A DNA stretch of 64,000 nt from Methanogranum sp963676045 (GTDB lineage: Archaea; Thermoplasmatota; Thermoplasmata; Methanomassiliicoccales; Methanomethylophilaceae), in NCBI GenBank assembly GCA_963676045.1, contig OY780938.1, forward strand, positions 1,302,001 through 1,366,000, given 5' to 3'. Under the pieces are notes generated by a model. It had not been told where the DNA came from. It saw nothing but the letters and a program-made list of their open reading frames with translations, and did not search any database. Position 1 is the stretch's first letter, and each line of letters begins with the position of its first letter. Shown here piece by piece: positions 26,720 to 36,182 of this stretch. A program made the position numbers and the translations under genes.

Positions 26720-27922
26720 TTATCCGAACATGTAAGCAGGTACGGACTTTATTTTTGCCCTTCCCGCTTCCATTACCTTTTCCTTGGCAGCGATGAAATC
26801 ATCCATCGTGATGACGTCGCGGTTATCCCTTATTGCAAGCATTCCCGCTTCAGTGCATATGCTCTTTATTTCTGCACCCGACGTGCCATCTGTTATCTCT
26901 GCTAATTTCTTTACTTGAACATCCTTTGAAATGCTCATCTTGGCCAGGTGAATCTTGAATATCTGCGTCCTGCCATCGACGTCAGGCAACCCTATCTCAA
27001 TGATACGGTCGAATCTTCCAGGCCTTAGAAGTGCATCATCCAAAATATCGGGTCTGTTTGTGGCTCCAATGATCTTCACATCGCTGGTCGGTGTGAATCC
27101 ATCTAATTCGGAAAGTAGCTGCATCAGGGTCCTTTGTACCTCGCGGTCTCCAGACGTTGCAACATCCATTCTCTTCGCACCAACGGAATCAAGCTCATCT
27201 ATGAATATTATGCTCGGTGATTTTTCCCTTGCAAGTTCAAATAGCTCGCGGACAAGTCTCGCTCCCTCACCGATGTACTTCTGTACAAGCTCTGAACCCA
27301 CCAATCTTATGAATGTCGCCTTTGTAGCACTTGCAACAGCCTTGGCCATCATGGTCTTACCGGTTCCAGGCGGTCCCACAAGTAGTACTCCTTTTGGAGG
27401 TTCGACACCGACCTTTGCATAGAGCTCAGGTCTTAAGAGTGGGTCCTCCACGGCTTCACGGAGTTCAAGCATCTGTTTTGAAAGTCCTCCAATGTCCGCA
27501 TAAGTTACATTGGGTTTGTCTATGATCTCTGCACCAGTGACCACAGGGTCTAATGGCGCAGGTAGAACACTCATCACTGCAAGAGATTGTTTGTTGAGGG
27601 ATACCCTTACGCCGGGTATAAGTTCCTTAGGGGTTATGTATTCTGATACAGATACAATGAAATCGGGTCCAGTCGAACTCTTTACCACTACGCGGTTATC
27701 TGGCAGTACATCACGTAACGACCCTATAATCAGAGGTGGGCTTTTTAGCCTCTCGTTCTCTGCTCTTAAGCGTGAAAGTTCCTTCTGAAGTCTAAAATTC
27801 TCTCCTTCAGAGTAGCGTTTCTCGTTCTCTGCGTTCTGGAGGTCCTCCATAAGTCTGACGTTCCTTTCTTCGAGCGTGATTATCTTGGTCTTCAGTTCCT
27901 CGATTTGAGCCTCCTCGTCCAT
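26720..27922 (-). CDS. pan: proteasome-activating nucleotidase PAN
   Basis: Hexameric AAA+ unfoldase feeding the 20S proteasome. The 400 residues comprise an N-terminal coiled coil (about 1-60), an OB domain, and the AAA+ module with Walker A GPPGTGKT, Walker B IIFIDELD, and the second region of homology ATNRPDILDDALLRPGRFDR. The C-terminus ends MFG, a hydrophobic-aromatic-X tail with Phe where the usual HbYX docking motif has Tyr. It is divergent from mbf1. Confidence 0.95.
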   Translation of the reverse strand: MDEEAQIEELKTKIITLEERNVRLMEDLQNAENEKRYSEGENFRLQKELSRLRAENERLKSPPLIIGSLRDVLPDNRVVVKSSTGPDFIVSVSEYITPKELIPGVRVSLNKQSLAVMSVLPAPLDPVVTGAEIIDKPNVTYADIGGLSKQMLELREAVEDPLLRPELYAKVGVEPPKGVLLVGPPGTGKTMMAKAVASATKATFIRLVGSELVQKYIGEGARLVRELFELAREKSPSIIFIDELDSVGAKRMDVATSGDREVQRTLMQLLSELDGFTPTSDVKIIGATNRPDILDDALLRPGRFDRIIEIGLPDVDGRTQIFKIHLAKMSISKDVQVKKLAEITDGTSGAEIKSICTEAGMLAIRDNRDVITMDDFIAAKEKVMEAGRAKIKSVPAYMFG

Positions 27923-28028
27923 AGTATCCCTTTCAAGGATTATGTCCTTCCCTTTTTATTACTTTTCTATGTCTATGTTTTTCTTGTTTGCGTTAGACTT
28001 AATAACGCCCTCATCAATAACAAGGACA

Positions 28029-28529
28029 ATGATATGTGAAATGTGTGGAAAAGAATCGCCTCAAGCAAAGGCGATGATGGTGGAAGGAACCAAGCTAATG
28101 TTATGTCCGAATTGTGCCAGATTCGGAGATGAGTACAAAGCGGCTGCAAAAGCAGGTTCAGGTGTACCTGCACCTAGTAAAGTCGTCATAGAGCAAAGGT
28201 TGGAGAGACGTGAGAAGAGGATGCAGACCCGCGATGTATATGCGGGGTCAGGCACGGTAGAGATAGTCGACAACTACGGCAACGCGGTACGCGAGGCTCG
28301 TGAAAGAAAAGGTATGGATCTGGAACAGTTTGCTGCATCCATATCTGAAAAGAAAGGGATATTGGCAAAAGTAGAATCGAACGACCTCGTACCAGATGAT
28401 AAGCTTAGGGCTAAATTAGAGAAGGCTTTGAATATAAAACTTACAGAAATTGTATCGTCTGGGTCAGTTGTAGGTGGCGGTAAGGGCAACGGCTCAATGA
28501 CCTTGAGTAATTTCATAAAGAAAGAGTAA
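28029..28529 (+). CDS. mbf1: multiprotein bridging factor 1 homologue
   Basis: A 166-residue transcription co-factor with an N-terminal zinc ribbon (CEMCG near residue 3 and CPNC near residue 25), a basic linker, and a C-terminal Cro/C1-type helix-turn-helix (VREARERKGMDLEQFAASISEKKG). The frame is open upstream, but the ATG at 28029 lies about 27 bp after ACTTAATAAC, indicating a leaderless mRNA. Archaeal MBF1 is associated with translation as well as transcription. Confidence 0.93.
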   Translation: MICEMCGKESPQAKAMMVEGTKLMLCPNCARFGDEYKAAAKAGSGVPAPSKVVIEQRLERREKRMQTRDVYAGSGTVEIVDNYGNAVREARERKGMDLEQFAASISEKKGILAKVESNDLVPDDKLRAKLEKALNIKLTEIVSSGSVVGGGKGNGSMTLSNFIKKE

Positions 28530-28530
28530 A

Positions 28531-29070
28531 TCATCTTTTTGATATGGAGAAGTATGCAACATCATAGTAAGGGGCAATATCCACACCTTTGTCTCTGAGT
28601 ACTATGAGTGCGGCAACCTCCATATCTACATTTAATCTTTTTACAATCTTGTTGCATTCTGAAACGAATATTCCTTTTTGCATGCCTACAGAAGTTGCTA
28701 GGTCCATCATCTTTGGCAATAATGCATCTTTATCGGATTTCGAAGGGGCTTTATGTGTCGCTTTTGAATCATTCGTGTTCTCTTTTTTATCAGATGGAGC
28801 GGATCTGATAAATTCTAAAAGTTCTTTTGATGGCTTATATGCTACAGGAACATCGATTGTGCTGAGTTCTTTTGCAGCTTTAAGCAGATTATCCTGTGTA
28901 GATGTCACAAGTCCTTCTGAAACAACAACCTTCACGAATCTGCTAGCTGTTGTCGCATCCATCCATCTAAGGTCCAATGATATGGTCATTATCAATTCCA
29001 TGACGGTGATGACCTCTTTTCCCTTGTTGCGGAAGAAGGCAGCAGTGCAGACCTTTAATTCATCATTCAC
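28531..29070 (-). CDS. DUF2240 family protein
   Basis: An archaeal protein of 179 residues and unknown function. An N-terminal helical region resembling DUF2240 (LKVCTAAFFRNKGKEVITVMELI) is followed by a charged Lys/Ser/Asp linker (about 90-115) and a C-terminal helical part. A TTTTTATAAG box about 25 bp before the ATG suggests a leaderless transcript. It converges on mbf1 with a 1-bp gap. Confidence 0.78.
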   Translation of the reverse strand: MNDELKVCTAAFFRNKGKEVITVMELIMTISLDLRWMDATTASRFVKVVVSEGLVTSTQDNLLKAAKELSTIDVPVAYKPSKELLEFIRSAPSDKKENTNDSKATHKAPSKSDKDALLPKMMDLATSVGMQKGIFVSECNKIVKRLNVDMEVAALIVLRDKGVDIAPYYDVAYFSISKR

Positions 29071-29167
29071 ACCCGTTGATATCCTTGCTTATAAAAAATG
29101 TTATTGCCTCTCTATACGCGCGGGCGTTATTTGTGTTTCTACTAACAAATTAAAATAAAGGAAGGCA

Positions 29168-29181
29168 AACATTTATAATTA
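29168..29181 (+). promoter_or_regulatory. TATA box of rpoK-rps2
   Basis: ATTTATAATT is centred near 29176, so transcription should begin around 29202, leaving a short leader that contains the GGTGAG ribosome site of rpoK. Confidence 0.6.
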
Positions 29182-29217
29182 ACATAGGTCTACCTCGATT
29201 CCTGTATGGTGAGTCAA

Positions 29218-29388
29218 ATGAACTACACTAGATTCGAAAAAGCAAGGATCATAGGTGCGAGGGCACTTCAGATCTCGTACGGCGCACCAGTCCTCGTAGA
29301 TTACCCTGAGGACATGCTCGATCCAATCGATATCGCCATGCTGGAGTATGAGAAGAATCTCATCCCAATTACAGTTGTTAGAAACTAA
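29218..29388 (+). CDS. rpoK: DNA-directed RNA polymerase subunit K
   Basis: Archaeal homologue of Rpb6/omega, 56 residues. The family signature YTRFEKARIIGARALQISYGAPVL is complete. An ATG four codons upstream exists, but the one at 29218 follows GGTGAG and gives the standard N-terminus. It is co-transcribed with rps2, a linkage common in archaea. Confidence 0.94.
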   Translation: MNYTRFEKARIIGARALQISYGAPVLVDYPEDMLDPIDIAMLEYEKNLIPITVVRN

Positions 29389-29401
29389 CAGAGGAATTCA
29401 A

Positions 29402-30025
29402 ATGAGTGAAGAGGAGAGCATCGCAGGAAACACCGAATTGTTGGTCGCAGAGGACATCTACCTTACATCCGGAGTGCACATTGGAACACAGCAGAAATCT
29501 GCTGACATGAAAAGTTTCATCTACAAGGTGAGGCAGGATGGGCTTTACGTTCTTGACGTGAAGAAGACCGATGAGAGGATAAGGGCGACAGCCAGTTTCC
29601 TTGCTCGTTATGACCCAAAGAGGATACTTGTCGTATCTGCAAGGCAATATGGTCAGAGGCCAGCAAGAGAGTTCTCCAAGACCATAGGAGCACCAGCATT
29701 TGCAGGTCGTTTCGTTCCAGGTACACTCACAAATCCTGCAAACCCTGGATTCATAGAACCCGAGGTCCTTGTAGTCACAGACCCTGCAGCAGACAAACAG
29801 GCACTCAACGAGGCTCTCAATCTTGGAATCCCGATAGTTGCAATGTGTGATGCAAACAATGAGACACGCAACGTAGATCTGGTCATACCAACCAACAATA
29901 AAGGAAGGCGTGCATTGGCATGTGTCTATTGGATCCTTACAAGAGAGGTTCTTCTCGCAAGGGGAGACATAAAGGATCCCGCAGACTTCAAGATGGAAAT
30001 TGAAGATTTCGAAGCTAAACTTTGA
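29402..30025 (+). CDS. rps2: ribosomal protein S2
   Basis: 30S protein of 207 residues. It shows the S2 motifs SGVHIGTQQKSADMKSFI, RFVPGTLTNP and DPAADKQALNEALNLGIPIVAMCD. The ATG is preceded by GAGG. It starts 13 bp after rpoK. Confidence 0.97.
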   Translation: MSEEESIAGNTELLVAEDIYLTSGVHIGTQQKSADMKSFIYKVRQDGLYVLDVKKTDERIRATASFLARYDPKRILVVSARQYGQRPAREFSKTIGAPAFAGRFVPGTLTNPANPGFIEPEVLVVTDPAADKQALNEALNLGIPIVAMCDANNETRNVDLVIPTNNKGRRALACVYWILTREVLLARGDIKDPADFKMEIEDFEAKL

Positions 30026-30072
30026 ATCACTTCAATCACAAACACTTTACCTATTAAACCCCTTAAACATTT

Positions 30073-30888
30073 ATGCGCTATCCGGCTGTCGCAGGTCGTT
30101 TCTATCCTTTAGAAAGAGATGAGTTGATTTCTTCCATCAGATCTTGTTTTTCAAATCCATTGGGTCCAGGTTTGCCAGAAGTATCATCAAAAGAGAGGAG
30201 GATAGTAGGCGCAGTATGTCCGCATGCAGGATATCAGGCATCCGGTATGAATGCCGCCCACATATACAAGGCGATAGCGGAGGATGGATTTCCTGAAGCC
30301 TATGTGATAATCGGTCCAGATCATTACGGGGTCCCATTCGATGCGGTCATGTGCAGTGAAGAATATTTGACGCCTCTCGGTCCGTGCAAAGTCCATAAGG
30401 ATATTGCCGCGAAATTATCCGAATTTATACCTGACTATGTCAGGGCCCATCGCTCCGAGCATTCGATAGAGGTGCAGGTTCCATTCATACAATACATTGA
30501 CCCAGATCCACATATTGTGCCTATAATAATGAGCCGTCAGGATATATTGTCGGCTAGAAGATTGGCAGATAGGATCAAGATGGCATGTGATGGAAGGGAC
30601 GTAGTTGTCATTGCATCGAGCGATATGGCCCATTACGTTCCAAAGAAAGTTGGGGAGAGCATCAACTCCAGTGTGATCGAAAGGTATGTTTCTAAAGATG
30701 TGGAGGGAATGTATTCCACAATAATGTCAAAAAATGTTTCTGTTTGTGGATATGGTCCAATGGCTGTAGCGATGTTATCCACAGATCCTAAAAAAGTTCA
30801 ACTTTTGAAATATTCGGATTCTTGGGATTCATTGAAATTGGATGTAGATTCAGTCGTAGGATATGCATCCATAATCATGACCAGATGA
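30073..30888 (+). CDS. MEMO1 family protein
   Basis: A 271-residue protein of the MEMO family, related in fold to non-haem iron dioxygenases (LigB-like). The N-terminal RYPAVAGRFYP, the CPHAGYQASG histidine motif near residue 49, IGPDHYG near residue 80 and ASSDMAHY are present. Human MEMO1 binds copper or iron; the archaeal role is unknown. The start is close to the preceding AT-rich promoter. Confidence 0.92.
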   Translation: MRYPAVAGRFYPLERDELISSIRSCFSNPLGPGLPEVSSKERRIVGAVCPHAGYQASGMNAAHIYKAIAEDGFPEAYVIIGPDHYGVPFDAVMCSEEYLTPLGPCKVHKDIAAKLSEFIPDYVRAHRSEHSIEVQVPFIQYIDPDPHIVPIIMSRQDILSARRLADRIKMACDGRDVVVIASSDMAHYVPKKVGESINSSVIERYVSKDVEGMYSTIMSKNVSVCGYGPMAVAMLSTDPKKVQLLKYSDSWDSLKLDVDSVVGYASIIMTR

Positions 30889-30933
30889 GGGCCACCACAT
30901 AATATTATAATTGCGGATATCAATGTTGGGCCC

Positions 30934-31506
30934 ATGACGGACGAAGAGTTCTGCGTAAAATGCGGAGTCAAGTTAAATAAGGATTCATATTTCTGTCCTT
31001 CTTGTGGATATCACGTTCCAGGGAAGGAAGAGGCGGAGAAAAAGGCAGAGCGTGATTATCTGAGGACCATGTTCCAGTCACATGCCAAATGGGCAGGGTA
31101 TCTGATGTTGATATACGGGATTCCTCTTCTTATCCTGGGTCTTTACTATCTCTTTGATTCCAACGGCATAGCGAATTCCTTGTGGAATGATTCCAACATT
31201 CATCAGCAGTTAGTGAACTTAGGTATATCTTATGATGAATTGGTGAAATATTTGCAATATTGGGGAGCTGGATGGTTGATATCTGGAGTTGCTGGAATAT
31301 TGTCTGCAGTTCTTTGCATCAAACGCAGAAGCTATCTGCTTGCGTTGATCCTCAGTATGATCTCAGTCGTATTCGCGATAACAGGTTTCATAACCTTCCT
31401 GATAGGTTTGATAGCATTCTGGCTTGTGGCATCTTCGAAACTCGGGTTCGAAGAATACAAGGAAGATCTGGAAGAATTCTTGAAAGATCAAACAGAAAAA
31501 CAATAA
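30934..31506 (+). CDS. zinc-ribbon membrane protein
   Basis: A 190-residue protein with an N-terminal zinc ribbon (CVKCG and CPSCG, residues about 7-28), a short charged helix, three to four membrane segments (about 48-170), and an acidic C-terminal tail. This layout is common among uncharacterised archaeal membrane proteins, and the ribbon probably faces the cytoplasm. No catalytic motif is visible. It converges on the RPA genes. Confidence 0.78.
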   Translation: MTDEEFCVKCGVKLNKDSYFCPSCGYHVPGKEEAEKKAERDYLRTMFQSHAKWAGYLMLIYGIPLLILGLYYLFDSNGIANSLWNDSNIHQQLVNLGISYDELVKYLQYWGAGWLISGVAGILSAVLCIKRRSYLLALILSMISVVFAITGFITFLIGLIAFWLVASSKLGFEEYKEDLEEFLKDQTEKQ

Positions 31507-31536
31507 ACTGTTTTAATAATTTTTAATAAATAAAAT

Positions 31537-31557
31537 GAACGGGCGTTAAGCCCGTTC
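31537..31557. terminator. hairpin terminator between convergent genes
   Basis: Perfect 8-bp stem GAACGGGC/GCCCGTTC with a GTTAA loop. It overlaps the stop of the minus-strand RPA-associated gene, whose RNA continues into AUUUUAUUUAUU, and lies 30 bp after the plus-strand membrane gene. Confidence 0.7.
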
Positions 31558-32458
31558 AAATACGTTTCAGATACCTGAGGTTGGGCTCATAAACCAATCC
31601 CTTGTCCATGAGTGAATTGGAGATCTCTTCCAGTTCCATGCTGGATATCCCCTCCGCCTCTGCTCTCCTTTCAAGTTCATCACGAGGTGCTCCTTTGCCA
31701 GTGGCATCCAGTTCTTCTAAAAGCCTTAGTATCGTATCTTCCATATCTGCACTATTGTTCTTTGTGCTGTTAGGTTCTATCTCGATCTCATCTGGCATAT
31801 CGGATGCATCCTCAGGTAGACCCAGATCGATATTGGTGTCTGGCAATATGGTTCTAAGTGCAGATTGAATCGTTTTCAAGAATGTGGTTGAGTTAGGAAC
31901 TTCGTAGTTATCCAAGGCAGTTATTATTCCTTTGGCATCTCTTTCAGAAAGTCCTTGACCGATCAGGTCTTTCTCAGTCACGTTTTCTATGGATGTTGCT
32001 TTTTTCATCATTTTTAGCCTTTGCCATGTGGACTGCGCAGTCTCAAGCATCCAAAGTTTACGTGTTTCCTCGTCTATCTTGATTATACGTTCTGGACGTA
32101 TCGATACGAACACGCGGGTGTCGTTGGTCGTATAGGTTCTTACTTTTCCTATTATAGCTACATATTCAGGCGTTTCCATGTTCGCAATGGCTATGGCGGC
32201 TTCTGGTTGGTATCTTCCAACATTGATGTAAAAATTACCAGAAGAAACGTCTTGAACCCTTCCTCTCCACATCGGTTCTTCCTCAGAACCAACATTTTCT
32301 TTTTCAGTAAGTACGCCGGCAACCAGAACCCTGTTTACCATTGCACCCAGATGTGTAACGATATAAGATGGTGATTTTTCATCCGAGCCCTTTATCTCAT
32401 AGGTCGCAGTGTTCAATTCTGATGAAAAGAGCCTCCATGCCGTCTCTCTTGCATTCAT
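31556..32458 (-). CDS. RPA-associated protein (OB-fold)
   Basis: A 300-residue partner of archaeal RPA (the COG3390 / Rpap group). An N-terminal OB-fold (about 30-130, with VNRVLVAGVLTEKENVG and VRTYTTNDTRVFVSIRPERI) is followed by helical and acidic segments and a C-terminal winged-helix-like end (LEEISNSLMDKGLVYE), reminiscent of the RPA32 layout. It overlaps the rpa gene by 4 nt, the normal arrangement of this pair. Confidence 0.88.
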   Translation of the reverse strand: MNARETAWRLFSSELNTATYEIKGSDEKSPSYIVTHLGAMVNRVLVAGVLTEKENVGSEEEPMWRGRVQDVSSGNFYINVGRYQPEAAIAIANMETPEYVAIIGKVRTYTTNDTRVFVSIRPERIIKIDEETRKLWMLETAQSTWQRLKMMKKATSIENVTEKDLIGQGLSERDAKGIITALDNYEVPNSTTFLKTIQSALRTILPDTNIDLGLPEDASDMPDEIEIEPNSTKNNSADMEDTILRLLEELDATGKGAPRDELERRAEAEGISSMELEEISNSLMDKGLVYEPNLRYLKRI

Positions 32459-33783
32459 AATGCTCCCTCCACATCTTCATAGAGTTTTTTTGCTTCAGAT
32501 GAAACATCCACCTTGTCTATCGATGTCTCTTTGACAATCATCATCGGGCCATAATCATCGCTTAGGACATTTCCTTTGATCGTGATTCTCTTCATAATAA
32601 TGACCTTGGCCATTTCTCTGCTCACTGATTCAAGATCGCTGTGGGATTTCGCGATCTCTTCTGCGGCATTCAATGTTATGCCTGTTAGTTTTTCAGTATC
32701 ATCCCGACTCACAACGGCACTCAACGCTCCGGTGCCATCATCGACAATAAGTTTCATTCTCAGATCGAACACGGGTTTGATCTTTCCGTGTGCGCTGCAT
32801 TCATCGTTCAATACAGAACGGTTGCATTGAGGACATCTTTTGATCAATCCGCTTCCTGCTCTGAGATCAACGACCGTGCCGGATACGGAGATATCGAGTG
32901 CGCCTCCGATCTTGACGATCTCAGATATTGTTTTCTTGGAAGAGGTCTTGTTAATCTGTCCGAATGTATCATCTACCCGACTGACCTCGCACCTCTCGCC
33001 CAAGTTCAATTGAGGTATCCCTCTCCACGCTTTGATATATGCATTCTTGATGCATATCGTCTCTCCTTCTTTGAGCGAGTAGTCATTCCAAGCGGAGTAT
33101 TGTATCTTTCCAGAATCGTCTGCTATTATTCCTGAGTATACGACCTTTGATTCTCCTTTAACATTGATGTTTCTGGTTTCAGTGGAGATTATGCGACCAG
33201 TGACCGTTATGTTGCCTACTCCGTCCTTGATGTCGCCTATTTTCATTTCACGGGGATCCGTAGCGATTATCGTTCTCTCTGGAACATCAACCTTTGTCTC
33301 TGCCTTCTCTATCTTTCCACGTGTTCCCAGATTTATCTGTACGCGGTCGTTCCATATCTTAGTATATGCATTTTTGAAGTGATAGGCCTCTCCTTTGACG
33401 AGGTCTACGCTTTCGCCTTCCCATATCGTGAACGGACAGGTACCGGTTTCATCACCCAGTATGCCTGAGATTATGGTCTTGTTAGTTCCTCTGATGTTGA
33501 TTTCTTTTTTATCAACGAATACAGCTTTCGCCACGACATCAAAATTCATTTCCGTACCTTTCAGGTCAGCGATCTTCTTGACAACGCTGTCAGCGGTTAC
33601 AAAACTCGATGGCGCATCAGCATCATATTTCTTGATTATGGCCCTTTTTGCGCGGTCCGCATCGATACCATAATCCTCAACATATTTCTTGACCTCTTTC
33701 ATCAAGGCCACATCATCGATCTTTCCTTCAAGCACCTTTTTCAGATCTTCAAACAGAGGTGTTAGTTTTTCATTACTGCTCAT
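32455..33783 (-). CDS. rpa: replication factor A (single-stranded DNA-binding protein)
   Basis: About 442 residues with at least three OB-fold repeats, seen as recurring ISGILGDETGTCPFTIW-like blocks at about 110, 220 and 330. A zinc finger (CPQCNRSVLNDECSAH) follows within the last OB region, as in euryarchaeal RPA. The frame runs upstream to 33933, but a TATA-like box at about 33837-33845 and GAGGT before the ATG at 33783 favour this start. Confidence 0.93.
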   Translation of the reverse strand: MSSNEKLTPLFEDLKKVLEGKIDDVALMKEVKKYVEDYGIDADRAKRAIIKKYDADAPSSFVTADSVVKKIADLKGTEMNFDVVAKAVFVDKKEINIRGTNKTIISGILGDETGTCPFTIWEGESVDLVKGEAYHFKNAYTKIWNDRVQINLGTRGKIEKAETKVDVPERTIIATDPREMKIGDIKDGVGNITVTGRIISTETRNINVKGESKVVYSGIIADDSGKIQYSAWNDYSLKEGETICIKNAYIKAWRGIPQLNLGERCEVSRVDDTFGQINKTSSKKTISEIVKIGGALDISVSGTVVDLRAGSGLIKRCPQCNRSVLNDECSAHGKIKPVFDLRMKLIVDDGTGALSAVVSRDDTEKLTGITLNAAEEIAKSHSDLESVSREMAKVIIMKRITIKGNVLSDDYGPMMIVKETSIDKVDVSSEAKKLYEDVEGAL

Positions 33784-33877
33784 TTTATCGACCTCTTCGC
33801 TTATTAACGAGGCAAAATCTGTTACTTCTTGTAGATATAAAATATTATGATAGGGTACGCCGAATGTAGCGAATGTA

Positions 33878-34972
33878 TCAATTATGTTTGTAGGGTTCAA
33901 TCTCAAGGACATAGATGTTTTTGATGGAATCAAACAGCAATATCAGACCTATGATGAAAATCGGAGCTCCAACGATCCAATATACGATATCTCCTTTCAA
34001 GAATGGATATATGGAGAACGCAATGAAGACGAGAAATCCTACCATTGATGTGGACATGTTCTTCTCTTTATACGCTATCACAGACGCGGTCAACATACCT
34101 ATGCCTAACATTATGTCTGCGATCTCAAGCCCGCCCAGCCCCATCATCGCACAAACTGAGAAGGTCAGTGTCGAGGAACCAAAGAACAAAGACATCATTC
34201 CAGATGTGATAGACCCTTTACGTATGGCCAGCCCTGCGTAATATAGGATCACGACTGACATGAGGATCTTCGTTATGTTGTAGGTTGTGGGATCAATGAA
34301 GATCAAATTGAGGTCCTTGTTAAGGTAATACACCCCGACCAGTATGGATAGAACTCCCATGACCATGAATCCTGCCGTTCCCACTGCTATATCGGCAGAA
34401 TGCGCGAGTTCATCTTCTTCCCAGGGGTATCTTTTATTGTCTGTACAGACGGTGTACCATGCATGGAAACCATATGCCAGGTACATGAATCCAGATATCG
34501 TTGCGGTTATGCCCATCAACATCGAGGGGTCTTCAAAGGCTGGAGAAAGAAGGAAGCCGAATGCCGCTGTGCCAGTTCCTATAGCCAGTACTATATCCTT
34601 CCTTGAATAGAATGCAATGGTTGTTATCAGCAGGCCAATCCCAAGCAAGAAATTCAATAATTGAAGGTCGGTCTGCCCATTCATAAGATTGGCAGCAGAT
34701 GAGGCTACAGTCGATATTCCAACGAGTATCATTGAGATACCTTCCATCGTAGCCTTCTGATTGAGAGCGTAAAGTCCAATGCACAATACAAAAGACATCA
34801 TTATTATCTTGGTGATATCGTATGTATCTCTGTCAGTGGGGAATATTCCATTCAAGCTTATATGATATATCCCGATTATTATCATCAACATACCAAAGAG
34901 CGAAGTACCTGAAATTATCGCACCGATACTGTGTCTGTTATGATACGGATGAGAAATAAAAAGATTCACCAT
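33878..34972 (-). CDS. membrane protein with internal duplication
   Basis: A 364-residue integral membrane protein with about twelve hydrophobic segments. The two halves are related: IIGIYHISLN...DTYDITKIIMMS near residue 32 matches LVGVYYLNKD...TTYNITKILMS near residue 210, and the following helices also align. A cytoplasmic loop (YPWEEDELAHSAD) separates the halves. Twofold pseudo-symmetry of this kind is typical of transporters, but I cannot name a family. It diverges from purP. Confidence 0.8.
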   Translation of the reverse strand: MVNLFISHPYHNRHSIGAIISGTSLFGMLMIIIGIYHISLNGIFPTDRDTYDITKIIMMSFVLCIGLYALNQKATMEGISMILVGISTVASSAANLMNGQTDLQLLNFLLGIGLLITTIAFYSRKDIVLAIGTGTAAFGFLLSPAFEDPSMLMGITATISGFMYLAYGFHAWYTVCTDNKRYPWEEDELAHSADIAVGTAGFMVMGVLSILVGVYYLNKDLNLIFIDPTTYNITKILMSVVILYYAGLAIRKGSITSGMMSLFFGSSTLTFSVCAMMGLGGLEIADIMLGIGMLTASVIAYKEKNMSTSMVGFLVFIAFSIYPFLKGDIVYWIVGAPIFIIGLILLFDSIKNIYVLEIEPYKHN

Positions 34973-35031
34973 GTTGGTATCAGGGATATCTGGAGAACCA
35001 TATAAGAGTTAGCTAAATATTGTTCAGATAG

Positions 35032-35043
35032 ATATATTTAAAA
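35032..35043 (+). promoter_or_regulatory. TATA box of purP
   Basis: ATATATTTAAAA is centred 27 bp before the purP ATG at 35065, predicting a leaderless transcript. A minus-strand CTTATATG at about 34999-35006 can serve the divergent membrane protein. Confidence 0.65.
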
Positions 35044-35064
35044 GGAATAAAGATATCAGAGAAT

Positions 35065-36138
35065 ATGGTTCCCAAGAGCAAGATCGACCAAATTTTGGAA
35101 GGGTACGACAAGAGCGATATTACAATTGCTACGCTTTGTTCGCATTCATCCCTTCAGATCTTTCACGGAGCCCGTAAGATGGGCTTTAAGACGTTGGGAT
35201 TGACCGTCAAGGACAACACCAGATATTATGATGCATTCCCATTGGCCAAGCCTGACAACCTTATCAGGTACAAGGATTTTGATGAGATGGAGGAACGCGC
35301 TGGCGAGCTTCTAGACAAGAACACGATATTGATACCACACGGTTCGTTCGTCGAGTATATGACCCCGTCCAGGTTTGAGGATTTTGGTGTACCCTCATAT
35401 GGCAATCGTGCAGTCCTCCAATGGGAATCAAACAGGGACAGTCAGAGGCAGTGGATAACATCCGCAGGAGTGCCGATGCCACGTTTGATAACCGATGCCA
35501 GGGAGATAAACGAGCCAGTCCTTGTAAAGTACCACGGTGCTAAAGGCGGTCGCGGATTCTTCATAGCCAAGGATTATCCTGATTTCAAGATGCAGATCGA
35601 TAACTCCCAGCCTTACACGATTCAAGAATATTGTCTCGGTACAAGGTACTACCTTCATTTCTTCTACGATCCATTGAAAAAAGATGGATATCGCTGCAAG
35701 CAGGGCGGATCATTGGAACTCCTGTCGATTGATCGTCGCGATGAGAGCAATATCGATGAGATGTATAAATTGGGGTCAATAGAGGACTCAAAAAGGCATG
35801 GCCTATACCCATCGTTCGTTGTAACAGGAAATACTCCCGTAGTCATACGTGAATCTCTATTGCCAAAAGCTTTCGAAATGGGAGAGAACGTTGTTAACCG
35901 CTCGTATGAATTGTTCGGCGGGATGTGGGGGCCGTTCTGTCTAGAGACAGTAGTTACAGATAAATTGGATTTCAAGGTGTTCGAGATATCTACGAGGATA
36001 GTTGCCGGAACGAACCCATTCATATCTGGTTCCCCTTATGCGGACCTCATATACCCAGGCATGAGCACGGCTGCAAGGATGGGGATGGCGTTAAAGAATG
36101 CAATTAATGCCGGTAATTTGAATATATTACTGAGTTGA
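35065..36138 (+). CDS. purP: formate-dependent FAICAR synthetase PurP
   Basis: ATP-grasp enzyme that formylates AICAR with free formate and ATP, the archaeal form of purine step 9. The 357 residues show the N-terminal TLCSHSSLQIFHGARKMGF, the nucleotide-binding VLVKYHGAKGGRGFFIA near residue 155, and the metal-binding end VFEISTRIVAGTNPF. The window also encodes PurH, whose AICAR transformylase domain does the same chemistry with 10-formyl-THF. Confidence 0.95.
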   Translation: MVPKSKIDQILEGYDKSDITIATLCSHSSLQIFHGARKMGFKTLGLTVKDNTRYYDAFPLAKPDNLIRYKDFDEMEERAGELLDKNTILIPHGSFVEYMTPSRFEDFGVPSYGNRAVLQWESNRDSQRQWITSAGVPMPRLITDAREINEPVLVKYHGAKGGRGFFIAKDYPDFKMQIDNSQPYTIQEYCLGTRYYLHFFYDPLKKDGYRCKQGGSLELLSIDRRDESNIDEMYKLGSIEDSKRHGLYPSFVVTGNTPVVIRESLLPKAFEMGENVVNRSYELFGGMWGPFCLETVVTDKLDFKVFEISTRIVAGTNPFISGSPYADLIYPGMSTAARMGMALKNAINAGNLNILLS

Positions 36139-36182
36139 GCGATTTAAAAAATATATATGTGAAGAGGGTTAGGCTGGGAACG

